The notes under the pieces were generated by a model, which was given only the letters and a program-made list of their open reading frames with translations, was not told where the DNA came from and made no database searches. A stretch of 64,000 nucleotides of DNA from Nonlabens sp. Hel1_33_55 (lineage in GTDB: Bacteria > Bacteroidota > Bacteroidia > Flavobacteriales > Flavobacteriaceae). Position 1 is the first letter of the stretch; every line of letters starts with the position of its first letter. The stretch is from assembly GCF_900101765.1 (NCBI RefSeq), contig NZ_LT627735.1:806001-870000 (forward strand), given 5' to 3'. Shown here in pieces: positions 25,455 to 34,549 of the stretch. The translations under genes and the position numbers were made by a program.

Positions 25455-26765
25455 ATGGGAACATTCATAATAGAAGGCGGTCACGCACTTAAAGGAGATA
25501 TTCAACCACAAGGAGCTAAAAACGAGGCATTACAAATCTTATGTGCCGTGCTCCTCACAGCAGAGCCTGTAACAATTAATAATGTACCAGACATTATTGA
25601 TGTAAATAAACTGATTGACTTATTGAGCCATCTAGGTGTCAAGGTGACTAAGAATTCTAATTCATCATATACATTCCAAGCAGATAATGTAGATCTTGAT
25701 TTTCTTCAATCTGAAGAATATAAAACCTTAGGTCGCGGCTTGCGCGGTTCGATAATGCTGGTAGGTCCTTTGTTGGCCCGTTTTGGAAAAGGGTTTATTC
25801 CTAGACCTGGTGGTGATAAAATAGGCCGCAGACGCTTAGATACTCATTTTGAAGGTTTTATCAAGTTAGGAGCAAAATTCCGTTACAATCGTGAAGAATA
25901 TTTTTATGGAGTAGAGGCAGAGGAGCTTCAGGGAACAAACATGTTGCTGGATGAAGCATCTGTTACTGGTACAGCAAACATTGTGATGGCAGCCGTCATG
26001 GCAAAAGGAATTACTACAATCTATAATGCGGCTTGCGAGCCATACTTGCAACAGCTATGTAAAATGTTGGTGCGCATGGGTGCAAAGATCACCGGTATTG
26101 GATCCAATCTTTTGACGATTGAAGGAGTAAATGAGCTAGGCGGTACAGAGCATAGAATTCTTCCAGATATGATCGAGATAGGAAGCTGGATAGGCCTTGC
26201 GGCTATGACTAAAAGTGAGATCACCATCAAAAATGTGGCTTACGATGAGTTGGGACTTATTCCGTCGACCTTCCGCAAATTGGGAATTACTATTGAGCGT
26301 CGTGGTGATGATATTTACATTCCAGCTCATACTGATGGATACGAGATACAGAACTACATTGACGGCTCCATTTTGACCATTTCAGACGCACCATGGCCAG
26401 GATTTACACCAGATCTTCTCAGTATCGTTCTTGTCGTTGCCACTCAGGCTCGCGGTAGCGTGTTAATTCATCAAAAGATGTTTGAGAGCCGTTTATTTTT
26501 CGTTGATAAATTGATTGACATGGGCGCCAAAATCATTTTGTGTGATCCACATCGAGCGAGTGTGATAGGACACGATTTCAATTCCAGCTTGAAGGCCACC
26601 ACAATGACTTCTCCAGACATTCGCGCTGGTATTTCGCTACTTATTGCGGCCTTGAGTGCAAAGGGAACTAGCACGATTCACAATATTGAGCAGATTGATC
26701 GAGGTTATCAAAATATTGATGCACGTCTCAAGCGCATAGGTGCTCATATTCAGCGACTGAGTTAG
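25455..26765 (+). CDS. murA: UDP-N-acetylglucosamine 1-carboxyvinyltransferase with Asp at the usual Cys site
   Basis: 436-residue enzyme of the first committed step of peptidoglycan synthesis: enolpyruvyl transfer from PEP to UDP-GlcNAc. Lys22 in GAKNEAL is the conserved PEP contact. The mobile loop reads PRPGGDKIGRRRLDTH, so residue 121 is Asp where most MurA proteins have Cys (PGGCAIG). Asp at this site is known from Chlamydia and Mycobacterium and predicts intrinsic fosfomycin insensitivity. The rest (two-domain inside-out alpha/beta barrel, length) is normal. It stands alone, preceded by a terminator. Confidence 0.95.
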   Translation: MGTFIIEGGHALKGDIQPQGAKNEALQILCAVLLTAEPVTINNVPDIIDVNKLIDLLSHLGVKVTKNSNSSYTFQADNVDLDFLQSEEYKTLGRGLRGSIMLVGPLLARFGKGFIPRPGGDKIGRRRLDTHFEGFIKLGAKFRYNREEYFYGVEAEELQGTNMLLDEASVTGTANIVMAAVMAKGITTIYNAACEPYLQQLCKMLVRMGAKITGIGSNLLTIEGVNELGGTEHRILPDMIEIGSWIGLAAMTKSEITIKNVAYDELGLIPSTFRKLGITIERRGDDIYIPAHTDGYEIQNYIDGSILTISDAPWPGFTPDLLSIVLVVATQARGSVLIHQKMFESRLFFVDKLIDMGAKIILCDPHRASVIGHDFNSSLKATTMTSPDIRAGISLLIAALSAKGTSTIHNIEQIDRGYQNIDARLKRIGAHIQRLS

Positions 26766-26794
26766 TTGTCTGTTATAGAGTTTTTTATGTAGTT

Positions 26795-26810
26795 CGCTTT
26801 CGCGAAAGTG
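26795..26810. repeat. Palindrome copy with one mismatch, after murA
   Basis: CGCTTTCGCGAAAGTG, with T at 26809 instead of C. The AGTT/AACT arms are retained, so the 24-bp extended palindrome has only this one defect. Intergenic. Confidence 0.85.
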
Positions 26811-26916
26811 AACTCATCAAAAACCAGAATGCAACCTTATGCGTTTATGCTAGTCAAAAAGATCATAAAAGTTTTGTCTGAAACGAGTTAGGCAAGGATT
26901 TTGTTATTTTAGTAGC

Positions 26917-27543
26917 ATGAGAATTCGGTTATTATTTATCGTATTGTTGATTGGGTCTTTTGTGGCAGCACAAGAAACGCCTAAAAGTTCTACCGTGAAA
27001 GTGAATCCAGTAGAGAGAGAAGTGGAGGCGCCCAATGAAAGTGGATCACTCTTGTTTCCTAAAAAAGAAGAATCCATCACGCCATTTTTCTCCAGAACTA
27101 AATCAGCTCCAGAAATAAGCATGAGAACCGATACCGATTTGTTGGATCCAGGTGTGCAATTTGCACGACCTAAATTCAAAAAGGATCTAGGTAACAGCAT
27201 TGGGTTTGTAAGTGATACTTTTCTAGGTGAGATAAAAACTGGTGAGCAAGTCTTGACCATGGTTTGTCGTGATCACCAGTATGAAGATGGTGATTTAGTA
27301 CGTGTGTGGCTCGATGACAAAATACTCGTTGAGCAGATTTATTTGCGCAATGCTTTCCAAGGTTTTGATATTAATTTGAAAGAAGGTTTCAACAAACTTG
27401 AAATTGAAGCGTTGAATCAAGGCTCGTCAGGTCCAAATACTGCGGAATTTAAGGTTATGGACAAAGAAGGAAATGTTGTTTCCAAAAATATATGGAATCT
27501 CGCCTCTGGTGTAAAAGCCACGATGATCGTGATTAAGAAATAG
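26917..27543 (+). CDS. Secreted protein of unknown function
   Basis: 208 residues with a signal peptide (MRIRLLFIVLLIGSFVAAQ, cleavage after about residue 18). The mature protein has a disordered, charged N-terminus (about 20-95). A beta-rich C-terminal domain follows (about 100-208) with GEQVLTMVCRDHQYEDGDLVRVWLDDK and LKEGFNKLEIEALNQGSSGPNTAEFKV. The latter looks like an immunoglobulin/jelly-roll-like fold. I do not recognise a named family. It overlaps the convergent pseudouridine synthase gene by 11 bp. Confidence 0.75.
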   Translation: MRIRLLFIVLLIGSFVAAQETPKSSTVKVNPVEREVEAPNESGSLLFPKKEESITPFFSRTKSAPEISMRTDTDLLDPGVQFARPKFKKDLGNSIGFVSDTFLGEIKTGEQVLTMVCRDHQYEDGDLVRVWLDDKILVEQIYLRNAFQGFDINLKEGFNKLEIEALNQGSSGPNTAEFKVMDKEGNVVSKNIWNLASGVKATMIVIKK

Positions 27544-28132
27544 CTGTTCTAAGCTGATTGTCATCAAGTTCTATAACTTCGCCACTATTCATATTTTCTA
27601 TAGAATAGCTTCCGATTCTAACTCGAGCCAATCTTAATGTAGGAAATCCTACGGCGCTCGTCATTTTACGCACTTGCCTAAATTTCCCTTCATTCAATAT
27701 TATGGAAATCCAGCTTGACGGCCCATGGCGATCATCTCTGATTTTTTGGTTTGTAGATGGAAGTTCAGGGATTGCATCCAATCTTCTTACCTCGCAAGAA
27801 CTAGTTAAATATGGTTTTCCATTTACTGAAATCTCGACGCCATTCGAAAGTTGATCTACTGCTTCATCAGTAATTACACCATCAACTTGAGCAAAGTATT
27901 CTTTTTTAAAAGTATCTGATTTATTAATTTGATTACTCAATTGACCATCAGTAGTGATGATTAAGAGGCCTTCACTAGTTTCGTCTAACCTTCCTACGGC
28001 CATGCAATCTTCTGGAAAATCAAATAACTCTCCTAAAAATCGTTTTTTTCTCTGATGCCTGTCGTTGGTAATAAATTGACTTACCATCTTATAAGGCTTA
28101 TATATTAGAAAATGTCGATGGTTCATGAACAC
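27533..28132 (-). CDS. RsuA/RluE-type pseudouridine synthase
   Basis: 199 residues, possibly starting two codons later at MNHRHFLIYKPY. The RsuA/RluB/E/F family is shown by FLIYKPYKMVSQF, the catalytic GRLDETSEGLLIIT (Asp in GRLD), the segment NEGKFRQVRKMTSAVGFPTLRLARVRIG, and the short length without an S4 domain, which fits RluE. It would isomerise one uridine of 23S rRNA. Monocistronic. Confidence 0.9.
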   Translation of the reverse strand: MFMNHRHFLIYKPYKMVSQFITNDRHQRKKRFLGELFDFPEDCMAVGRLDETSEGLLIITTDGQLSNQINKSDTFKKEYFAQVDGVITDEAVDQLSNGVEISVNGKPYLTSSCEVRRLDAIPELPSTNQKIRDDRHGPSSWISIILNEGKFRQVRKMTSAVGFPTLRLARVRIGSYSIENMNSGEVIELDDNQLRTAIS

Positions 28133-28368
28133 TATGGATTCAAAAGTTTTCCGTCAATCCTCGGTCTCAAAATATTATCGGCAGGGATTGAATCTTTATA
28201 ATTGAAGGGTTTATTCTTCACATGCCATCATCTAAACAAGTTATTGAAGTTGCTTTATGAGCCATAATGTGTCTCAATTTCTATTAACACTTTATAACGA
28301 GAATCTTGAGAAAAGAAAAAACGCCCCATGAACTGACAAGGAACGTTTTAATATGTAAAGTACTAAGT

Positions 28369-28998
28369 TTAGTCCAAATGATAGATCTCCATAATGTCAT
28401 CAAGTATGGATTTGAAATCGATCTTAAGATCAATCAATTTACCGCTTTCAAGATCGAACACCCAACCATGGACAGTAATATTCCGATCTTTTACAGCTAG
28501 CTGTACATCACTAGTTTTAAGCACATTAATACACTGCTCTTGAACGTTTAGTTCCACTAAACGCTTGTATCTAGCATCCTCATCTTTAATAGCATTTAGC
28601 TCATCTTTATGGGTTCTATATACATCCCGAATGTTACGTAGATATGGATTTAAGATTCCCAAATCCTGTGACTGCATGGCTGCTTTCACACCTCCACAAC
28701 CGTAATGTCCACAAACGATGACATGATCCACCTTTAAGTGTGTAACAGCATAATTAATAACGCCCATGGCTGTCAAATCTAGATTTGATGCCATGTTAGC
28801 AATATTTCTGTGTACAAAGATTTCTCCTGGACCTAGACCCATAATCTCTTCCGCAGTTGCTCTACTGTCTGAACAACCTATATATAGAATTTCTGGACTT
28901 TGTCCAGATGCGAGCTTATCAAAATATTTGGAGTCTTCGTCTAATTTAGACTTTATCCATTCTTTATTGTTTTCAAAAATCTGATCTAAGTTCTTCAT
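28369..28998 (-). CDS. can: Beta-class carbonic anhydrase
   Basis: 209 residues. Zinc ligands are Cys42, Asp44/Arg46 pair (CSDSR), His98 and Cys101 (HYGCGG). HRNIANM and the C-terminal TVHGWVFDLESGKL are typical. It interconverts CO2 and bicarbonate in the cytoplasm, feeding carboxylases. Alone on its strand; the 236-bp gap upstream of the convergent side (28133-28368) shows no ORF or convincing terminator. Confidence 0.95.
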   Translation of the reverse strand: MKNLDQIFENNKEWIKSKLDEDSKYFDKLASGQSPEILYIGCSDSRATAEEIMGLGPGEIFVHRNIANMASNLDLTAMGVINYAVTHLKVDHVIVCGHYGCGGVKAAMQSQDLGILNPYLRNIRDVYRTHKDELNAIKDEDARYKRLVELNVQEQCINVLKTSDVQLAVKDRNITVHGWVFDLESGKLIDLKIDFKSILDDIMEIYHLD

Positions 28999-29102
28999 TG
29001 TGATGGCTAATTGTATAAGTTATATGCTTGTAAAATAAGATATCGTCACCATTTCTCCCATTCCTTAATGATATTTTTAAGAGATCAAAATGAGAATAAA
29101 AG

Positions 29103-29132
29103 AAATCGGCAAATCATTTGACTTGCCGATTT
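29103..29132 (-). terminator. Terminator of the alpha/beta hydrolase gene
   Basis: AAATCGGCAA and TTGCCGATTT form a perfect 10-bp stem, followed on the minus strand by CTTTTATTCT. It lies 20 bp after the stop codon. Confidence 0.75.
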
Positions 29133-29151
29133 CCTACAATCAATCAAAAAT

Positions 29152-29985
29152 CTATTTCAAAAAGTCTTTTAATATTTTGTGTAATTCATCTTGATGTGTG
29201 AGGTACAAACCGTGTGGAGCTCCTTTAATTATTTCTAATTGAGAATCCTTAACTAGTTTGTGTCCTTGCTCTGAAGTAGGTTTTGATGGTACCACTTCAT
29301 CTGCATCACCATGAATGAATAAAGTTGGAATATCAATGGACTTGAGCGCATCTCTTAGATCTGTTTTCCCAAATGCGTCAATACAATCTAAGGTAGCCTT
29401 TGGAGAGGCAGCGACTGCGATATTGAAGTTGTAATCCATTTGACCTTCAGAAACTTTGTCTTTATTGTCTTCATAATTCACAAAGTTCTTTCCGAATTCT
29501 TTAAGGAAACCGGCACGGTCATTTTTCACATTATCTTTCATTCCCGTGAAAACTTTTTCTGGTACTCCATCAGGATTATCATCTGTTTTCATCATGAATG
29601 GTGCAATAGAGCTAATAAAAACCAATTGTTTCAAGTTGCTAGTTCCATATTTTTCAACGAATTTTCCCAATTCACCACCACCCATAGAAAACCCTACAAG
29701 TGTTACATTCTGCAAGTTCAGTTTTGTGATCAATTCATGAACATCTTGAGACATCTCACTATAATCATAACCTTTGTAAGGTCTAGAGGATTTTCCAAAA
29801 CCTCTTCTATCATAAGTGATCACTCTATAACCAGCGTCAATCAATACAGGAACTTGATATTCCCACATGTTCCCGCTCAATGGCCAGCCGTGACTTAATA
29901 TAATTGGATCTCCTGATCCGTAATCTTCATAATAGATTGATATATCTGCTTGTGATGTTCCCGTTGTTTTTTCTAGGTATGGCAT
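29152..29985 (-). CDS. Alpha/beta hydrolase, non-heme haloperoxidase/esterase-like
   Basis: 277 residues. The oxyanion-hole motif HGWPLSG is at about 33-39, the nucleophile elbow GFSMGGGE has Ser at about 99, the acid lies in HGDADEVVP and the general-base His in GAPHGLYLTHQDEL. This layout is that of the cofactor-free chloroperoxidase/arylesterase group. These enzymes usually act as esterases and show perhydrolase activity as a side reaction; the natural substrate is unknown. Monocistronic with its own terminator. Confidence 0.9.
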   Translation of the reverse strand: MPYLEKTTGTSQADISIYYEDYGSGDPIILSHGWPLSGNMWEYQVPVLIDAGYRVITYDRRGFGKSSRPYKGYDYSEMSQDVHELITKLNLQNVTLVGFSMGGGELGKFVEKYGTSNLKQLVFISSIAPFMMKTDDNPDGVPEKVFTGMKDNVKNDRAGFLKEFGKNFVNYEDNKDKVSEGQMDYNFNIAVAASPKATLDCIDAFGKTDLRDALKSIDIPTLFIHGDADEVVPSKPTSEQGHKLVKDSQLEIIKGAPHGLYLTHQDELHKILKDFLK

Positions 29986-30080
29986 ATTTTTATTTTTGTT
30001 TTAAAGTACTGCGATAAGTAGGGTATTTCTTATAAATTGATGTGAATTTGCGTTTTGTTTAGAAATGTAGAAATGAAAAA

Positions 30081-30105
30081 AGCCGCAAACCTTAGGGTTG
30101 CGGCT
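30081..30105 (-). terminator. Terminator of the Sua5/YrdC gene
   Basis: AGCCGCAAACC and GGGTTGCGGCT form an 11-bp stem with one mismatch, followed on the minus strand by a T run. It lies 22 bp after the stop codon. Confidence 0.85.
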
Positions 30106-30126
30106 CAGGTTGATATTTTTTTTGTC

Positions 30127-30744
30127 TTACAACTCAGTACTACCTTTTCCTTCTCTAATCAGAGTTGGTTCTGATGTTGTTAGATCAATAACCGTTGAGC
30201 CTATATTGCCACCAGCGCCACCGTCAATGACGAAATCCACCAGTTTGTCCCATTTCTCGTGAATCAAACTAGGGTCTGTGGTGTATTCAAGAATCTCGTC
30301 CTCATCTTTAATGGAAGTAGAAATGATTGGATTACCCAGCGCTTTGACTAAACCTGTCGCGATATTATTGGCAGGAACTCTTATACCTACGGTTTTTTTC
30401 TTTTTGAATATTCCCGGTAAATTGTTGTTTCCTGGCAATACAAAGGTATAAGGTCCAGGAAGATTGCGTTTCAATATTTTGAATGTACCAGAATCAATTT
30501 GGCTGGTGTATTCACTTAGGTTGCTCAAATCTTCACATATGAATGAGAAGTTTGCTTTCTCAGATTTCACACCTTTTATCTGTGCAATTTTTTCAATGGC
30601 AGCTTTATTTGTGATATCACATCCTAATCCGTAAACAGTGTCAGTAGGATAAATCACTAATGCACCATCGCGCATGGCTTTGGCGATGCGCTTCAATTGT
30701 TTCTGATCCGTTTTTTCTTCGTAGAGTCTTATTAATTCAGCCAT
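30127..30744 (-). CDS. L-threonylcarbamoyladenylate synthase (Sua5/YciO/YrdC)
   Basis: 205 residues. YrdC domain motifs: GALVIYPTDTVYGLGCDI (28-45), then the KR-type nucleotide-binding region (IAQIKGVKSEKANFSFIC), PGPYTFVLPG, and VGIRVPANNIA. STVIDLT near the end is also conserved. It makes threonylcarbamoyl-AMP, the precursor for t6A37 in tRNA; YciO-type paralogues cannot be excluded. One nucleotide separates it from the stop of the small membrane protein gene, so they are co-transcribed. Confidence 0.9.
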   Translation of the reverse strand: MAELIRLYEEKTDQKQLKRIAKAMRDGALVIYPTDTVYGLGCDITNKAAIEKIAQIKGVKSEKANFSFICEDLSNLSEYTSQIDSGTFKILKRNLPGPYTFVLPGNNNLPGIFKKKKTVGIRVPANNIATGLVKALGNPIISTSIKDEDEILEYTTDPSLIHEKWDKLVDFVIDGGAGGNIGSTVIDLTTSEPTLIREGKGSTEL

Positions 30745-30745
30745 G

Positions 30746-31006
30746 TTATGATCGGTTTAGAATAAAGTCTAGAGGTATAAAAAGTACACTTGCTACTAAG
30801 ACGAACACTACAATCTTCATTAAGATTGACATCTCGTCCTTAGGTGCTGCAGGAATCTTGTGATATTCATGTTTACCATCCTTGCGCAACTTTATTGCAA
30901 CAGTGTCTTTATCATCTTTGAACAGTTGAAAACCGTACAACACGATAGCAACGATAATGGCAATTATCATGAACTCAGTCATTCCAGACGTTGTAAGTTG
31001 AATCAT
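30746..31006 (-). CDS. Small two-helix membrane protein
   Basis: 86 residues with two hydrophobic helices (about 10-27 and 62-80) separated by a charged loop (KDDKDTVAIKLRKDGKHEYHKIPAAPKDE). Both ends are short. No family is recognised. It sits between the TUDOR-like gene (12 bp upstream) and the YrdC gene (1 bp downstream) in one transcription unit. Confidence 0.7.
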   Translation of the reverse strand: MIQLTTSGMTEFMIIAIIVAIVLYGFQLFKDDKDTVAIKLRKDGKHEYHKIPAAPKDEMSILMKIVVFVLVASVLFIPLDFILNRS

Positions 31007-31018
31007 AAATTAGTAGTA

Positions 31019-31231
31019 TTAATCGGCACGCTCGACTTCACTCTCCAGTTTTAGTACTGCGCCGCCGTCTTCTTGTTTGATATATAAAGCCTTATTTCCT
31101 TCTTCTCCATCGCGAGTTACCTCATTTCCATCTATGGTTCTGGTTACTTTTTTAGTAAATGTCGATTGGACTTTTCCTTCGGCAGTACCGTTGCCCCATT
31201 TCCATTTTACTTTGGTTCCTTCTTGAATCAT
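31019..31231 (-). CDS. DUF2945 / hypervirulence-associated TUDOR-like protein
   Basis: 70 residues: MIQEGTKVKWKWGNGTAEGKV, KKVTRTIDGNEVTRDG, NKALYIKQEDGGAVLKLESEVE. This is the small SH3/TUDOR-like DUF2945 fold found in bacteria and fungi; binding partners are unknown. A palindrome copy lies 28 bp upstream of the start. First gene of a three-gene unit with the small membrane protein and YrdC. Confidence 0.85.
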   Translation of the reverse strand: MIQEGTKVKWKWGNGTAEGKVQSTFTKKVTRTIDGNEVTRDGEEGNKALYIKQEDGGAVLKLESEVERAD

Positions 31232-31259
31232 CTTTTTTCTTTTAAAGATAGGAGAAGTT

Positions 31260-31275
31260 CGCTTTCGCGAAAGCG
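31260..31275. repeat. Palindrome copy upstream of the DUF2945 gene
   Basis: Exact intergenic copy between the aldehyde dehydrogenase stop and the DUF2945 start; left arm AGTT, right arm AAAT. Confidence 0.95.
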
Positions 31276-31344
31276 AAATAACATCAACTTAACTTTACAA
31301 GATTCATTCCACGTATTTCAATAATTAAATTCAGAACATTCTTA

Positions 31345-32718
31345 CTAGAACCACTTCATAAACTTCTTGACTAGTGAAACTGGGTAGTTATAAGGTGGAT
31401 ATTTAAGAGGAATATCTAACCACGTACCTCGATGTACCACGCTTTTATAATGGCTGAAAGTTTCAAAGGTTTTCTTGCCGTGGTAACTACCTATCCCACT
31501 GGTGCCAACTCCGCCAAAAGGTAGACCTTCATTGATATACTGTACAATACTATCATTTATAGCGCCACCGCCGAATGAGAATCGATCAATGAACCAATCC
31601 ACAAAATCGCTGTCATTTGCGTAAACGTAGGCACCTAATGGTTTATCATAGCTATCGACCCATTGTTCCACATCCATTTTATTAGCGTAGCTTATAATGG
31701 GTAAAATAGGGCCGAAAATCTCGTCTTTCATTACCGTACTTTCTCTCGAGGGCTCATCCAATAGCGTAGGTGCGATGTACAGATCTGACTTATCCATCAT
31801 GCCGCCATAAATTACCGTTGATTCATCAATCATTTCTTGCAATGCGTCAAAATGTGCATCTCTAATAATGCGCGGATAGTCCGCACTCTCTTGCGGATTT
31901 TCACCATAAAAATCTACAATCGCTTTCTTCAACAATTGGATCAGCTTTTCCTTAATGGAATGATGCACCAGCAGGTAATCGGGAGCGATACAGGTCTGGC
32001 CTGTGTTCAGAAATTTTGCCCAAACAATTCTTTTGGCACAGACTTCAACGTTCGCGCTTTCATGAACGACGCTAGGATTTTTGCCGCCCAATTCTAGTGT
32101 TACTGGAGTCAAGTGTTTTGCTGCAGCTTCATAAATCTTTTGGCCTACGCCAGGACTTCCAGTAAAAAAGATATAATCCCACTTGAGTGATGTCAACTTT
32201 TGTGCAATCTCGCCATCACCTAATACTACAGCGACGTGACCAGGTTCAAAAGATTCCTCACAAACACGTTTCAGTAGGTGGCTGGTAGCTTTTGAGAATT
32301 CGCTAGGTTTCAAAACAACGGTATTCCCTGCTGCAACCGCACCAATCAGTGGAGCAAGCGCCAATTGAAACGGATAATTCCAAGGCGAAATAATAAGCGT
32401 ATTGCCATAAGGTTCTGGATAACGTCTTGCTTTTGAAGGAAAATTGAGTAGCGCGGAACTAACTTTTATAGGTCGTGACCATTTTTTGGTCTTTTTTATA
32501 AAGGTGTCCAGTTCACCAATCACCACTTGATATTCGGTTATGAATGCTTCAAATTTGCATTTTCCAAGATCAGCTTTAAGTACATTGTAGATTTCCTGCT
32601 CATCTCTAACTAAAACCGATTTTAGCTTTTTTAGAGCCGCAATGCGGTAGGAGACATCAAAGGTTTTACGGGATTTGAATAATTCTTTTTGTGCTTGATG
32701 TACTTGGTCTGGTGTCAT
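31345..32718 (-). CDS. Aldehyde dehydrogenase, class 3-like, membrane-associated type
   Basis: 457 residues, shorter than the ~490 of soluble ALDHs and typical of the fatty-aldehyde/ALDH3 group. SPWNYPFQLALAPLIGA (111-127), the general base Glu209 (TLELGGKNP) and the nucleophile Cys243 (NTGQTCIAPD) are in place. The C-terminal segment after SFGGGAINDS ends with a basic hydrophobic tail. It oxidises aldehydes with NAD(P). Its start overlaps the upstream RluA gene by 4 bp. Confidence 0.93.
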   Translation of the reverse strand: MTPDQVHQAQKELFKSRKTFDVSYRIAALKKLKSVLVRDEQEIYNVLKADLGKCKFEAFITEYQVVIGELDTFIKKTKKWSRPIKVSSALLNFPSKARRYPEPYGNTLIISPWNYPFQLALAPLIGAVAAGNTVVLKPSEFSKATSHLLKRVCEESFEPGHVAVVLGDGEIAQKLTSLKWDYIFFTGSPGVGQKIYEAAAKHLTPVTLELGGKNPSVVHESANVEVCAKRIVWAKFLNTGQTCIAPDYLLVHHSIKEKLIQLLKKAIVDFYGENPQESADYPRIIRDAHFDALQEMIDESTVIYGGMMDKSDLYIAPTLLDEPSRESTVMKDEIFGPILPIISYANKMDVEQWVDSYDKPLGAYVYANDSDFVDWFIDRFSFGGGAINDSIVQYINEGLPFGGVGTSGIGSYHGKKTFETFSHYKSVVHRGTWLDIPLKYPPYNYPVSLVKKFMKWF

Positions 32719-33410
32719 AAATTCTTTTCTATCGCTTTCCAGATGGGATCATGTGAAGGAACTGGAGCGGTGATATGAACCGGTTCCTTTCTTACTGGAT
32801 GTATGAAAGATAAGAATCTTGCGTGCAAGTGAATACTACCATCTTTATTACTGCGCTTAGCACCATATTTCAAGTCACCTTTAATGGAGTAGCCTATTTT
32901 GCTGAGTTGCGATCTGATTTGGTGATGCCGTCCAGTTTCCAGAGTGACTTCTAACAAGCTATAGTTATCCAACCGGTGCAGCAATCGATAGTGTAAGGTG
33001 GCCTTTTTAGAATTAGGCACAGCATGGTCGTGAGAGTAGCTTTTGTTTTGTTTGGGATTGCGTACTAAATGATGGGTGAGTGAGTCTTGATGTTTTTCTA
33101 CATGACCTTCCACAACAGCCCAATATACTTTTTTAGTATCGTGATCTGCAAAGAGCTTATTCATTCTAGTGAGCGCCTTAGAAGTTCTTGCAAATATTAC
33201 TGCGCCAGATGTAGGACGGTCAAGTCTATGAGTCACGCCTAGATAAACCGCTCCAGGCTTGTCATATTTAACCGCGATATAATCCTTTATCAAATCTGGC
33301 AGAATAGTATCACCAGTTTTATCGCCCTGCACTAAATCGCCAGAATTTTTGTTGATGGCAATCAGGTGGTTATCTTCAAATAGAATGCGATGTTGTTCTA
33401 GTTTTTTCAA
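32715..33410 (-). CDS. RluA-family pseudouridine synthase
   Basis: 231 residues. The catalytic block THRLDRPTSGAVIFARTSKA (Asp in HRLD) and the late ETGRHHQIRSQLSKIGYSIKGDLKYG are diagnostic for the RluA/RluC/RluD branch. There is no S4 domain, so it resembles the short RluA-type. The target uridine cannot be assigned. It is translationally coupled to its neighbours by 4-bp overlaps on both sides. Confidence 0.93.
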   Translation of the reverse strand: MKKLEQHRILFEDNHLIAINKNSGDLVQGDKTGDTILPDLIKDYIAVKYDKPGAVYLGVTHRLDRPTSGAVIFARTSKALTRMNKLFADHDTKKVYWAVVEGHVEKHQDSLTHHLVRNPKQNKSYSHDHAVPNSKKATLHYRLLHRLDNYSLLEVTLETGRHHQIRSQLSKIGYSIKGDLKYGAKRSNKDGSIHLHARFLSFIHPVRKEPVHITAPVPSHDPIWKAIEKNL

Positions 33411-34531
33411 ACCAGATCCTTACGATAGGTGCGACGTCGCTTATGTAATATAGGATCAAAATCTTTCCAGGAAGCTTGTACGGCAAGATTATCTTCCAGT
33501 TCTGGATTAGTCTCACACAATTCAACACCGTAATCCATGAAATTTTGCGTCACATTGCGGAACATCATCGCGGTCACGCCCTTTCCTTGAAGTTTGGGGT
33601 GAATACCTATCAAATAAAAAGCGGCTCGTTTGTTTGTCTTTTTTGCTTTCAACAAATGGAGAAAACCGAAAGGAAATAATTTACCGTTTGCTTTTTGTAA
33701 AGCTTTAGAGAACGAAGGCATAGTAACAGCAAAAGCTACCAATTTACCATCACCATCAACGATACATTCCAAGAAGTCTGGATTGATGAATGGAAGGAAT
33801 TTCTCGCGGTAGAGATCAACTTGATATTGTTGAATGGGAACAAAGGTTACTAGTTCAGAATAGGTCTGGTTGAGCAATTCAAACATGCCATCCACATAGG
33901 GTTCCACTTCCTTTATATTTTTGAATTTAAGTTGTGTAAGATTATATCGCTTTGCTACAAGATCTGCAAACTTGTTGAATCGTTCAGGAATAGGATTTGG
34001 TGGTTTGAATTTGAATTCCACCCATTCGGCACTTTTGACGTATCCCAATTGTTCCATGTGCTCCTTATAATAAGGGTGATTGTACCACGTGATCATCGTC
34101 GCAAGTTCATCAAAGCCATGGATTAGAATTCCAGCTTTATCCATTAAGTTAAACCCTACGGGACCTTCTGCATATTCCAGCTCGTGTTCCTTTCCAATCT
34201 TTGTAACCTCATTGAGCAACGCTTTGGTTATCTCGATATCATCAATCATATCCAACCAGCCGAAACGCATCTTTGGTTTCTTTTGCTCATTGACTTCTAT
34301 ATGATTGATAATTGCAGCGATGCGTCCTACTATTTTGCTTTCGCGATAAGCGAGAAACAACCAGCAGTCTGCATTCTTAAAAACCTGATTTTTATTGGGA
34401 TCAAAAGTTTCCATTTCGTCCTTGATGATAGGCGGCACGAAATACTTGTTGTCCTTGTAAAGCTCCATGGGAAACTTGACAAACTTCTTGATGTCTTGCT
34501 TACTGGAGATACGTTTAACGGTAATACTCAT
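33407..34531 (-). CDS. GNAT-like acyltransferase of unknown substrate
   Basis: 374 residues, about twice a simple GNAT domain. The N-terminal half begins with the block VKRISSKQDIKKFVKFPMELY and NKYFVPPIIKDE. The C-terminal half has YLIGIHPKLQGKGVTAMMFRN, with the acetyl-CoA-binding QGKGVT turn, and ETNPELEDNLAVQASW. This double arrangement is a conserved Bacteroidota family. Residues around LAYRESKIVG contain a degenerate palindrome (34337-34352). It is the first gene of the operon with RluA-type synthase and aldehyde dehydrogenase. Confidence 0.75.
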   Translation of the reverse strand: MSITVKRISSKQDIKKFVKFPMELYKDNKYFVPPIIKDEMETFDPNKNQVFKNADCWLFLAYRESKIVGRIAAIINHIEVNEQKKPKMRFGWLDMIDDIEITKALLNEVTKIGKEHELEYAEGPVGFNLMDKAGILIHGFDELATMITWYNHPYYKEHMEQLGYVKSAEWVEFKFKPPNPIPERFNKFADLVAKRYNLTQLKFKNIKEVEPYVDGMFELLNQTYSELVTFVPIQQYQVDLYREKFLPFINPDFLECIVDGDGKLVAFAVTMPSFSKALQKANGKLFPFGFLHLLKAKKTNKRAAFYLIGIHPKLQGKGVTAMMFRNVTQNFMDYGVELCETNPELEDNLAVQASWKDFDPILHKRRRTYRKDLV

Positions 34532-34549
34532 GGATGATAGTTAGTACAA

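Noticed and set aside
29440..29898. 152-residue open frame antisense to the alpha/beta hydrolase
   Set aside because: The minus-strand hydrolase has all catalytic motifs; the antisense frame is composition-driven and has no promoter.
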